The notes beneath the pieces are model-generated. The model was not told where the DNA came from, ran no database searches, and saw only the letters and a program-made list of their open reading frames with translations. Positions 24,205-33,913 of a stretch of DNA of 64,000 nucleotides are shown piece by piece. Each line of letters starts with the position of its first letter. Positions within the stretch are counted from its first letter, which is position 1. Source of the DNA: Eucalyptus grandis (Eukaryota; Streptophyta; Magnoliopsida; Myrtales; Myrtaceae); assembly GCF_016545825.1 (NCBI RefSeq), contig NC_052622.1, positions 2,547,001-2,611,000 on the forward strand, written 5' to 3'. The position numbers and the translations under genes are program-made.

Positions 24205-25680
24205 TCGTTTTCGGAACATGGCAATGGAAGAAGTAGGTGGTGCTTCTAGTGGAGTTTCAAGTGGGTAAGAATGTTTCCTAGCCCATTTGAGAATTGGCTT
24301 ATAAAATGGAGAGAGAGCTTGTTTTTCGAGGAGGAGATGGTGGGGGTGTTTTTGGTGGATCTGGTAAGGCTTGGGATGTAGTCTTGTACTCGGTGGTGGA
24401 GGTGATGCATAGGAGACCATGAACTGGTATTTATCACACTCACTAAGAGTATCAACGGATGGATCTCCGTTTAAGTACCTTTGGTACACCTTATCCTTTG
24501 GCTTTTTCCTTCGAGGTGGAGATTTTGCAAAAGGATCTACCTCGTTAGGGGATTTTGTACAATAGGAGCATTGACAAAAAGGATCCCAAAAACAATGACT
24601 ATAGTTGTCTTTGTAGTAATGGACAGGATGTCCGTCACCGTTAAAGTGTCTAACAAGCTTTTTTGGGTCTGGCTCGGAAATTGATTGAGGAACACATGGT
24701 TCAATCATGAAGAGGGTCTGGAAGATAGAAGGACTTTCTTCCTTTTCCTTGCCAAATTTGATGGAAATAGTTCCATCTTTTTTTCGTACGAACTCTGAGT
24801 CCGTAGATTGGAAAGGCTTGTTATGCTGGTGTAGCTTTTCGTAGTTGGTAATCCAGGTCTCTGGAAGGAGCTTGGCCAATGTATCCTTCGGGATCTGTCT
24901 GGGAACATGGATAGAGGATGCCTGGTCATTTTGCATAGAGATGAACAAAGCATCTTCATTACCATTGTTGAAGTTGAGATCAAGTGCATGGTTCTGCACT
25001 CGATAAACCATCTGGTAATGTAGAGTTGCAGCTACAGAGTCAGTAGTTTGAGGAGCTCCAGTGAGCTGGACTTGAACTTTCAGAAAAGAGAGTAACTGGG
25101 GGTCTGAAAGAGCGATGTTGAAGTTTGGATATAGAGTCACAAAGATTGTTCCAGCATTCAAAGTTGTTTGGACAATACCGATGCAAGCATGCTGGTATTG
25201 TAAAAACCTGGTATCCAACAATGCTATTCTGGCCACAACTGGCAAACCTTTACGACCATGAAAGGTAAGAGCAAGACGAACAGCTCCATAATGGACATGA
25301 GTATATCCCTGTTGAGCCCATTGTCTGGGGAATTCTGGAGGAATTTGAAGAGTAACAAAGTACTCTTTTTCAGTGGCAGGAATGGGATGTTGGTCGAATT
25401 TGGAGGACTGGACATACTCCTTTACTTGCTTTGGGGTTTGGTGAATAAGTTGGCGGATGGAGCGGATAGGTGAAAATGATGAGTTGGGTTTGGCAAAAGC
25501 GGAGTAAGGGTTCATGAGAGGAAGTTGAGTTTTAGAAATCTTGGTTTCATCACTAAGAGAGACTTCATAAAGATAATCTATCTTAGAAGCATTGGAAACA
25601 CGAAATTCTGAAGGAGTTGAAGATGAAGAAGAAGGAGCAAGAGAAACGGGTGCTTCGAGAATTTCTGGTTATGTTGACAT
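24193..25680 (-). pseudogene. Endogenous caulimovirid movement protein (30K family)
   Basis: In the virus this domain forms tubules through plasmodesmata for cell-to-cell spread. The ATG at 25678-25680 is followed after three codons by an in-frame TAA. The frame is then open to 24193 (440 codons from the internal ATG at 25515). The core at about residues 55-200 of the open piece has the 30K-type block YQHACIGIVQTTLNAGTIF and MVYRVQNHALDL. The 3' end is taken over by element M3. The long intact frame suggests the insertion is not ancient, but the protein is truncated and broken. Confidence 0.8.
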
Positions 25681-25750
25681 GATGTAAGGAGATCTTCTCA
25701 GCACTGGATTCACCTACCAAGCGCATGGAATGGATAACATTACAAACGAA

Positions 25751-25768
25751 ACCATGGCTCTGATACCA
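25751..25768 (-). other. Pararetrovirus tRNA-Met primer binding site
   Basis: On the minus strand TGGTATCAGAGCCATGGT matches the initiator tRNA-Met complement used by caulimovirids to prime minus-strand DNA. It lies about 70 bp upstream of the first viral ATG and about 140 bp from the upstream edge of the integrant, so the linear copy was opened near the primer site. Confidence 0.85.
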
Positions 25769-25919
25769 TGAATGGACCTAGACTTAGAACCAGGGAAGGA
25801 GAGTAAATTTCCTGCAGGTATGCATCCCACAGTGGGTGAACAACTCCCGTTCAAGCCCTTTAGGGACAGCCTTTTAGCAGAAAATCACTCAGCCCTTTAG
25901 TTCAGAGCAATTTTTTAAA

Positions 25920-25946
25920 ATATATATATATATATATATATATATT
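25920..25946. repeat. (TA)n microsatellite
   Basis: An uninterrupted TA run at the junction between the pararetrovirus and the right end of hAT element M2. Confidence 0.9.
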
Positions 25947-26698
25947 AAGTTTAGTAATGGGTCGGGTCGGGTATGGGTATGGGTCAAAAATTTTGCATTG
26001 CAATAAACGGGTTAAATGAGTCGATTTGGGTCGGACCATTATGACCCGACCCAAACCCGACCCGACCCACCCATTTAACGAGTCTATGTATCAAGAAGCC
26101 ATAGGCAATATAGTTTACCGAGTCAATTGTACAGTGCCTTCTTTTTCTGTGAAAAAAAGAAAAGAAAAGAAAAGGCAACGCTGTGGCTGCTGTAGGATTA
26201 TTTTCTGCAAATGAACGGGAGGAAAAGGCTGAGTTTTGACCCAAGTCAATTTTATTCAACTGATAATTTTCATATTACTAGCCTCCCACGGGGATGCATA
26301 GACAGAGAAATTATTAACTAGGTTCGATATATTTCACCGAGCGCAGAGAAGGATGAAGTTCGCAAGGAAAAGAAGAAGAAGAAGAAGCGTGGTACAAAAT
26401 CGTGCGACATTCCATTCCGGTGAGTACCTCTATATTACTGAATTGTCAATCTTGTTGAATTCATATGCAGAAATTTACATTGATGATGAGTGTACATATG
26501 CAGTCATTAGCCTTTTTCTGTTGAAGAAGGATTAATTTGATCACTTAGTCTAATCTACTTGAGTTAATATACATTAACGAACATACTATTGGAAGGAAAG
26601 TGATTATTAAAAGCAAGACATCACCCGAGCACAAGAAGTTTCATACACCCAAAATGAAGAACCAAAAGTTAGGGAGAGGGCATGAGATTGCTCATTAC

Positions 26699-26815
26699 TT
26701 AAGCGGTTCTTGAATTTTTCTTTAACTTGGCTACGTTTACAGTTATAGCCACGTATGCCTTGTCTATCGCTTGATCCACGAAACTGAAGTATGCCCTATG
26801 CAACATGCTTTGTTG
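26699..26815 (-). pseudogene. RLP C-terminal relic
   Basis: The minus strand reads AYFSFVDQAIDKAYVAI then VNVAKLKKN and a stop at 26699. This matches in order the last 30 residues of the two RLP copies (YFNFVDRK.DMVYVIVA.KVA.LRRR). The rest of the gene is not found upstream. It is a third, older RLP remnant next to block A and implies that the locus once held a larger RLP cluster. Confidence 0.65.
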
Positions 26816-27534
26816 GCATCAACAGAGTTACTAGGATTGTTATTTGTACTTAATCACCTTCACTGTTATAGTTACTGCATGCAGTGAGTCTTGGCATTCT
26901 TACAACACACAAACTGAATTGACAAAGGGACTTTTGGGTGTGTTTCAATCTCATAGAATATCTTGTCAAAAAAAAAAAAATCTCATAGAGTATCCTAAGC
27001 ATCTTTGATCTATGTGCCGTATGAGAGATGGGTGCATGCATTTAAGGTATCTAATAATTCCAGATAAAGTTAATTATTGCTTTCGTTTTCAATTGCAATT
27101 TGGAGTTTCCATGTTTCTTCCAATCAAATGTCGTGAAATTGAAAGTCCCCGAATGACTCCAAGTCGAGTCAACGTTTATCACTTCTCGGTTAATCTCCTA
27201 CTTCATCCTTAGAGCTGCTCCAGTATCCTCTTTTTCTTTTTTTCTTTTCTTTTTTTGGTGAGGCAGCAATACCAGTAAAGAAGTCATGCGTCACTTTTAT
27301 AGCCGTAGTCGAAACAGAGAGGTGTTCACTGTAAGTCGATTACATCAACTTCCGTTAGTCAAATCACTGTGGAAAACACGCAAGACCTTCAAGCAACAAC
27401 CCTAAGTCTTGACGGCCAAATCGTCATTCTGCCGGTGGCCAGGCCCAACGACCAGGGCAGAGAAAGAAGGAAAGGGTTGGCTATTCCATATAGGATGTTC
27501 GGCACTAACTAGATCATCACATTAGTAGTTCCCG

Positions 27535-27735
27535 ATCAAAATTGGTTAAAATGACTAAATTGACAAATCATCAAGAGATTAGGATTAAATTAGTAAATTG
27601 TCAAAATGTTTAGGACTAAATTTGCACAAATTAGGATTAGGATTTAATTGACAAGTTGTCAAAATTTAGAACTAAATTGGCACAATTGAAATGTTTAGGA
27701 TTAAATTGGCTACCGTATAATACATTTAAGAATTT
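27535..27735. mobile_element. Partial MULE-like element (M5 family)
   Basis: Repeated sub-terminal words such as AGGACTAAATT and AAATTGGCACAATT, with TCAAAATGTTTAGGA, match the sub-terminal pattern of M5 (29098-29952). Only one side is present and no core is seen. Limits are approximate. Confidence 0.5.
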
Positions 27736-27984
27736 GTGGACAATTTATGCTATGTTGGAGTGGTTTGGATGGAGAAGAACACCATAATAAACCAACAATT
27801 TTGGTGTGGGTTGCTTTTGTCATTAGCATTTATTGTATACTTTGAATAAGGAGAAGATGAAGATTTGATTCATCGAGACCTTCTGCATCCAGCTAACCGC
27901 ACCAGCTTATGTTCTCGTCATTGTGCAGTTTTTTGGTGGCTGAGACTTAAACTCGAAAGAAAATTAAAAGAGAAAATTTCAAAT

Positions 27985-28460
27985 TAAAGCTCGAAGTGTT
28001 CTTATTTTTCAAATAAGAATTTGAAGTGGAAGTTATTTCAAATAAGAACCTGAAATGACCATATCGTCTCAAATAAAGACTTTTGGCTAGCTAATAACTA
28101 TTGAAAGGATATCTTGGTTGAAAAAATTCAAAATATATTCTTTTTCTTTTTCTTTTTCCCTCTTCCCTCCCCCAACCATGTGCCTCATCAATGGCCAGCA
28201 GAGGTCGCCAACCTCCTTACGCCCTCGCTTGAGTCTAGCAACCTTCGCCATGGCCGGCAGAGAGAAGAGAAAAAGAAAAAGGGAAAAGGAAAAAAATGAA
28301 AATAACAGAAAAAGGGAAAAAAATTCAAAGAAATAAAAGATGAAAACGCCCTTTGATCGGTGAGAGTAGGCCCTTCTTGAAGACTGATATGGCAATTTCA
28401 AATCATTATTTGAGAAATGATGATACTTCAGGCCCTTATTTAAAATAATGTTCATTTTAT
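27985..28460. mobile_element. GC-core element M4
   Basis: Left side repeats of TTCAAATAAGAAC..GAA and right side TTTCAAATCATTATTTGAGAAATGATGATACTTCAGGCCCTTATTT form diverged inverted ends. Between them are a pyrimidine tract (28140-28170), a short core with GCCATGGCCGGCAGAG near 28248 and a purine tract (28260-28340). The architecture is as in M1-M3 but the termini differ. No target-site duplication is certain. Confidence 0.55.
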
Positions 28461-29097
28461 ACTCTTTTTTTTTTAAAGAAAATGAGAGAATTTTAGGCAT
28501 TTGCTTGGAATTTTTCTAGACTAAAATGAATCCACAAATCAAAGACATCCTTGGTCAATCTACACAGTTAAGCCTTTCTTTATGGACTTGACTTGATGAA
28601 ATTTTTATGGCTTCCATTCTTCGTGTAACTTTGGTAATTAATTGAGGATTGCAAGTATATTGTGTCTACACAATAAAATATTTCCGAAACAAAGACCTAT
28701 TTGTTCGGGCTTGTTTAGGACATCTTGTAACTATTGGGTTATCTCCTATGATCCCAATGTAAAGCACTAAGATCATCAATAGTCAATAGCTTAAGAAATT
28801 TCCTTTCTCGTTTGGCATTGCATTATTCAGGGGCGTAAAGACCCACTTAAGCAACATATGTAATGCTTGAGCATGACAAATCATTTTCCCACTTATGATT
28901 TTTCTAAAGAGACTTAAAGATTTAATCCTGAATAATAACATTAAGAATCGTACACGAAAAGAAAATTAAAGAATCCCTTAAAATATGTTCTAATATTTTT
29001 ATTGATGAAAAGAACAGCTCCAAAAAAGCTAATGGATGCGCTGTCGCCCATGCCCAATTCCCATTGGAATGGCGGGGCATGATTGAGGCAAAATATT

Positions 29098-29952
29098 GGA
29101 AAAAGTGTTAGAAAAATCCTAAAATTATTGCATTTATGTCAATTTAGTTTGAAAACTTTAACGGTGCCAAATTAATCCTAAACTTTTTCAAGGAGTGTCA
29201 ATTTAGTCCTAAACCTTTTGATTTGGTGCTAATTCAGTCTTTTCAAGAAATTTTAACTAGATTTTGCTGACATGGATGTCGGCCAGCATACATGACACCA
29301 CTGGAGCTGACATGGACAATTTTTAATATTATTTTAATACTATTTTATTTTTAATTTTTTCTTCTTTTTTTCTTTTTTCTCTCTCCTTCCTTTCTTCCTC
29401 AAGGTGATGGCTGGCTAGTCGGAGATAGTCGACCGCCAACCACGAACCGGGTGAGTTGGCCTTGCCTAGCCAAGGCAAGCTGGGCCCTAGCATGGGTTGG
29501 CCTTGCCTAGGCCAAATGCGGTGAGGCTGCCCTCGCCAAGGCCACCCTCCCTAAGGCTTGGCCTCACCCGACCATCGCCTTCCGACCAGCCACCATCTAG
29601 AGGAAGAAGAAAGGAAGGAGAGAAAAAATTCAGAAAAAATAGTAAAATAGAAAAACAAAAAATCGAAATATTATTAAAATTTATCTATGTCAGTGCTAGT
29701 AGTGGTCGACCAAGGTCTACATAAGCAAAATCTAGCGAAAATTTGTCGAAATGACTAAATTGGCACTAAATCAAAAATTTTAGGACTAAATTGGTAGTAT
29801 ATAAAAGTTTTATGACTAAATTGGCATCATTAAAAGGTTTATGATTGAATTGGCATCAAGTCAAAAGATTTAGAACTAAAATGACACTATTAAAAATTTA
29901 TAACTAAATTAATATCAATACAATAGATCTAGAACTTTTTGACATTTTTCTC
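29098..29952. mobile_element. GC-core MULE-like element M5
   Basis: Inverted ends GGAAAAAGTGTTAGAAAAAT and the reverse complement of GAGAAAAATGTCAAAAAG are flanked by a 10-bp direct repeat GCAAAATATT (29088-29097 and 29953-29962), the size Mutator-like elements produce. Sub-terminal regions are built from variants of 'TTTAGTCCTAAAC'. The interior has a T/C tract (29340-29400), a core rich in GGCCTTGCCTAGGCC-like palindromes (29404-29600) and a purine tract. No transposase. Confidence 0.75.
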
Positions 29953-30124
29953 GCAAAATATTAGCAAATTTGTTGGAGCAACTAAAGTATTTAAAAAAAA
30001 AAAAAAAAAAAGGGAGGGGGAGGGCAAGAGAGTAGAACGCAAGAGCATGGGGAAGAGTGTGGGTTACGGCAAAGATTTATGACAGGGAAAAGCTTGGGCA
30101 TTTGAGCACATTTCATGACGGGGT

Positions 30125-30578
30125 ATTGACGAATGTAGGTTCACCAGTTTCCGGTTCAATCCGATTCCCAACTTTGAAAATGGAGAACCGGTCACTTTTA
30201 TTTTCATGTCTTCATCTGAATATCTAATTTTCCAAAGCATGACGAGAAAAATTCAAAGTTAAAGACAAATTCTATACTTCTATCCAAATATTTTATTGTA
30301 CAATTATAAGTTTTATTTTCTCGCCAACAACAAACTACACCCACTAATTTTTTTTTTCTAAAGAAATCAAAATAAAACAAAAGTATATGTAGTCGATATG
30401 GTCTGGTCCGATCTCCCTTTGGAATTGGAAATCGGACCACCTGAATATAGATTCCATTTCTAAGAATCGGGAATCGGACTGACAGTCTAAGAAACGGAAC
30501 CCAATCGGCCGATTCGGTTCGATCCAAGCGATTTTTGATTTGGGCGGTCCATTTTGCACACTACCACAGCGAATGCAT
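30125..30578. mobile_element. Possible hAT-like MITE
   Basis: Inverted sub-terminal motifs pair across the stretch: left CCGGTTCAATCCGATTCCC with right GGGAATCGGACTGACAG and CGATTCGGTTCGATCC. The right edge CATCCCTA resembles the reverse complement of hAT TAGGGATG ends. The left edge is unclear. No coding content. Confidence 0.4.
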
Positions 30579-30599
30579 CCCTAGTTTCTGATGATGGCG

Positions 30600-30830
30600 T
30601 GGCGGTCATAAGATGTGGCCAAGTAAAAGATGGGCTCAAATGGGATAGTGAATGGGATGGGTTTTGAGGGGGTTCTTAAAAGGCATTTAGAGAGAGAAGG
30701 GAGGCAAGGAATGATAGTGAGAATGGAGGGTCGATAGTCTCCCAAAAAATCGGAAAGTTGATATCATCTCTGTAAATGTTCCTGACATTGATGAGGCAGC
30801 GAGACATCCAAATCAGTGAATGGGCCGCGT
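30600..30830 (-). other. Relic of an RLP upstream flank
   Basis: GGTTTTGAGGGGGTTCTTAA, then GGCAAGGAATGATAGTGAGA and a CTCCCAAAAAATC stretch, appear in the same order as in the upstream flanks of both RLP copies (16090-16330 and 60736-60970). No RLP coding sequence is found beside it. Confidence 0.45.
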
Positions 30831-30944
30831 ACATTGGGAGATGAGACTTACGTTAGAGGCTTCCAAAGCTAAGCTTCCTCAGAACTCAATGCACCATTGT
30901 TGCGGCTGCTGTACTTAGTATATGCATCCCCGATCGCGAACGCC

Positions 30945-30947
30945 ATA

Positions 30948-30982
<35 letters not shown>
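30945..30982 (+). repeat. (CT)n microsatellite
   Basis: A near-perfect CT run of about 19 units, as often seen in 5' leaders of plant genes. Here no intact gene follows. Confidence 0.9.
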
Positions 30983-30985
<3 letters not shown>

Positions 30986-31194
30986 ATACTTTCACGCATA
31001 ACCACTTCTGGATCTTCCTCATTACCAGCCAAGCTCCGATTTCTCACCGGAATCTAACTTCAAGTTTTTGTACTTTTTGTTCCCTAACGTATATGTCATT
31101 TTCTCTGCCTTTTTTTCCTCTTAACTTTGAAAATGGCCAATCACTTCTAAGTTCTCTTTATGGTATTCAGTCTTCAAGAAATTGCCAATTCAGC

Positions 31195-31349
31195 AGGCAA
31201 TGCTTGCATATACTCTCATCCAGGAAACAGATGAAAATTCTATCAAACACGAGATTGTTACTGAATGCACCTTCCTTAGTTCAAATCCTTACACGTCATG
31301 ATTGCTTATTAAGTACATGGAAGGGTAGTGACTGCTCATACAACAATTA
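31195..31349 (+). pseudogene. Possible LRR N-terminal cap relic cut by M6
   Basis: The frame closing at 31349 ends with LLSTWKGSDCSYNN, which resembles the L-S-x-W-x-G-x-D-C part of plant LRRNT caps. Element M6 starts right after it. Beyond M6 a stretch near 32092 could read WIGITRLDV, like the following part of such caps. The match is short and may be chance. Confidence 0.25.
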
Positions 31350-31353
31350 AAAT

Positions 31354-32066
31354 GGGAAGAAATGCATAAAAAAAAAAGGTCCTCAATCTATTGCACATAT
31401 GTCAATTGAGTCATAAATCTTTTAATTGTGACGATTTAGTTTTAAACATTTTGACAATTTGCTAATGTAGTTCATCTAGTCAATTTTTACCAGAAATTGC
31501 TGACATAGATATCGATCGTCCTACATAACACTATTGACGCTGAAGTGAATAATTTTTTAATTTTTAATTTTTTCTTACTTTACTTTTTCCCCAACTGTGG
31601 ACTAGCAATGTTGCTAGTTGACCCTCACCAACCATAGGCAAGTCTGGATGAGGAGGCATTCTTTCCTTTCTTAACAATGGGCCAACGAGGTTGATGTCTA
31701 ACCATCGCTTGCCACAGGTGAGGTTTGGGCGAGGGCCTCCACGCCCTCGGCTAGACCAACTGTGGCTGACAACCTTACCAGCCCAAAGTTGAAAAAAATA
31801 AAAAGAAAAGAAGGGAAAAAATAATAAAAATACAAAAACGTAAATATATATATATATATATATATTTAAAATTTGTCCGCTTCAATGTTAGTTGTGTCAC
31901 ATAGCACAATTAACATCTATTATCAACGATCTTCTATCAAAATTGGTTCAGATAGATTATATAGGCAAATTGTCAAAAAACTTGAGAGTCAATAAGTACA
32001 ACTCAAAGATTTAATACTGAATTGACGTAAATGGAGTAAGCATAGAATAATTTTTTATACTTTTCC
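31354..32066. mobile_element. GC-core element M6 (M5-like ends)
   Basis: Left end GGGAAGAAATGCATAAAAAA and right end reverse complement GGAAAAGTATAAAAAATTAT pair as diverged inverted termini. The next 60 bp on each side carry ATTGCACATATGTCAATTGAG-like words, as in M5. The interior has a pyrimidine tract, a core (about 31590-31780) with GCTAGTTGACCCTCACC and GGCGAGGGCC words, and a purine tract, then a (TA)n run (31843-31864). Target-site duplication not clear. Confidence 0.6.
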
Positions 32067-33913
32067 AGAGATGGGCCATCGAAAGAACCATTGGATTGGT
32101 ATAACCCGACTGGATGTGAAGAATCAAATGGAAGGAAAAGAGACAAGGGAACGAATGGGACAGCACATTAAAGAAAACACACTTCTTTTATGCCATTCCG
32201 GCTTTCAATTGTCCCTCTAGATTTCCAAGCTCTTTTCATTAGGAAAACAAAGTAGATTAATAAATAAAGAAATGAATCGGGTCCTGGTTTCTTGTGCTGA
32301 ATGTGTTTGTTTATGCTTTCTCTTTTTTTCTGCTCCGTGTCCCCCCTGATATACAGATTCCACGTTGTTTTTTAGATAAGAAAGCGGCCAATTCCGACTC
32401 TCTTTATCACCTGTAATTGCTTCTTGTGCTGGTTTCCTTTTTCATGCCGTTATGTTAAGTGCACATCACATGCGTAGGAACATTCTGTAGAATATATTCC
32501 TCAAGCTTTGTATGGCAGATGGTGGCTTGAGACTGAGGTGAATGGTAACTCGAGTCATGGTCTGAACAAGCCTGACTCCGCTTGAACATGATACCGATGT
32601 GCTGATTCTCGTACCATATTTCGTCGACCTAGTAAAAGGGTATGCAATCCTCCTAATACTTTCCTCTTTTGCATACACACACAAGTTCAAAATCATTTCA
32701 AGAGAATGCTTGCGAAGGTGTGCAATTCGCCAAGGTATATTAAGTGTTGGTGTTTTTTTAATAGAATGGATGTTCAAAAAGTGAAATGAAGTTGTGTTGA
32801 ATGTCATGTAGATCTCAAGCAAAAGACTCGAGACTGATTTAAAGAGAATTTTAAAAAGAGTGAGAAAAGCCATTGATATAATATAATTCACTTCAATATA
32901 TATAAATTAGTTCACAGGCACCGTGCGTAACACACGATTAAAGGCTAGTTAAATAGAATGAGAAATCAAGAAGATGGTTCTACAGTTAAAGAGGGTGATA
33001 ATTTCTTTAGTCAGGAAATGAGGATTGAGAACACTGAAGTTGGATATTCAGAGAGATTCTTCAGTGTCTTCAGGTCCTCACCCTTTTTTCTGAGAGATTC
33101 CACAATTTAGTTTCTAGTCAGAATGACAATTGACTAGCAGATAGCATGCATAAACAATGCCGAAACTTAGATCCGCATCAACCCTTGTAAATATGACTAG
33201 CTGAATCTACATTTGTGTCATGAAGCTTTTGTCTACATTTGCAGTAAACCACATCATCGCAAACCAAAAATCCATATATAATGGAGAATCATGGTTTCCT
33301 TCAGAAAATTTTCTAAAACCATATCTGGATTTCAAAAGTAAGCCCTTCAATTCACAGTGCAGCTACTTGACTGTCAGAATTAGAGACTGAATAACAATAC
33401 TAGAACTATACATCAGTGATGACTTTAATTTCTCTAGATAGTTCTATTCAAAATGCTAGAGGAATTTGCTCGACTAATAAGAGAGAACATTTGTTAATGT
33501 TTGATCTGTGCAGCTGAAGTTGCCAGCCTACTCTGACATTTTTTCGGCCATAAGCCTAGTCTGACTTAATAGAGGAAATAAATCCTAATGGAAACTCACC
33601 TATAAGTGCATAATTTCTTGATGAAAAATCCCCTGGGAAATCCCATAAATTTTTCTTGGTTCTTCAGTTCTGTGAAAAATTATGTAAAAATTAGATATGA
33701 TCCGAGGAATCCAGTTAACTCGCCATCTTCACAAAAAGTGAAGCTATTTTGTAAAGGGAGATTACTCACCCTGACTCTCTATCCTTTGATCAGCTCAAGA
33801 AGCACATTGTTCAGTGGTCGTGAATTTCTCTGGCTTTATCACCCCAAATCAGCTTAGTCTGGCTCTCAGCATCATTTGTCACGAAGGAAAGTTTCTGCAC
33901 TAAAATGAGCTAT
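32067..33913. other. Intergenic DNA downstream of the SHOC1 homologue
   Basis: AT-rich, no long conserved frame and no recognisable RNA gene. Reading frames around 32466-32891 and 33606-33857 show no family features. I see nothing to annotate. Confidence 0.5.

Larger units (their letters stand above)
18840..25905 (-). mobile_element. Endogenous caulimovirid (pararetrovirus), degenerate
   Basis: Integrated plant pararetrovirus reading on the minus strand. Order: tRNA-Met primer site (25751-25768), 30K-type movement protein (25680-24193), capsid region (about 23390-22000), CCHC zinc finger and protease (21973-21121), reverse transcriptase (21117-20066) and RNase H (20073-19135). The domain order is that of caulimovirids whose proteins form one long polyprotein. 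A movement-protein domain upstream of pol separates it from LTR retroelements. There are many stops and frame changes, and element M3 interrupts it at 23395-24204. No LTRs are seen. The limits are approximate because no second copy is available. Confidence 0.85.
18050..26086. mobile_element. hAT-type element M2 carrying a nested pararetrovirus
   Basis: The ends are TAGAGGTGTTAAAATGGGT on the left and the reverse complement of TAGACTCGTTAAATGGGT on the right. They are flanked by an 8-bp direct repeat TGTATCAA (18042-18049 and 26087-26094), as hAT elements make. Sub-terminal GGGTC/GACCC words are abundant at both ends. Block B lacks the insert. The left part has the pyrimidine tract, GC-rich core (about 18366-18690) and purine tract seen in M1. 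The endogenous virus lies between 18840 and 25905. The element itself is non-autonomous. Confidence 0.75.
1..26530. repeat. Segmental duplication, block A
   Basis: This block is colinear with block B (44820-63640). Matching segments are 1-950 with 44820-45740, 6961-7286 with 45800-46132, 8228-9060 with 46133-46970, 9060-11669 with 56490-59205, 14625-16490 with 59208-61135, and 17950-18049 plus 26095-26530 with 61590-61826 plus 63248-63640. Aligned parts look roughly 95% alike by eye. Gaps in the match are mobile elements unique to one block. The left edge of the window probably cuts the block. Nested elements make this copy longer than block B. Confidence 0.85.

Noticed and set aside
18840..25905. 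Reading the virus-like region as a gypsy LTR retrotransposon
   Set aside because: No LTRs and no integrase are found, and a 30K-type movement protein lies upstream of the capsid and polymerase parts, the caulimovirid arrangement.
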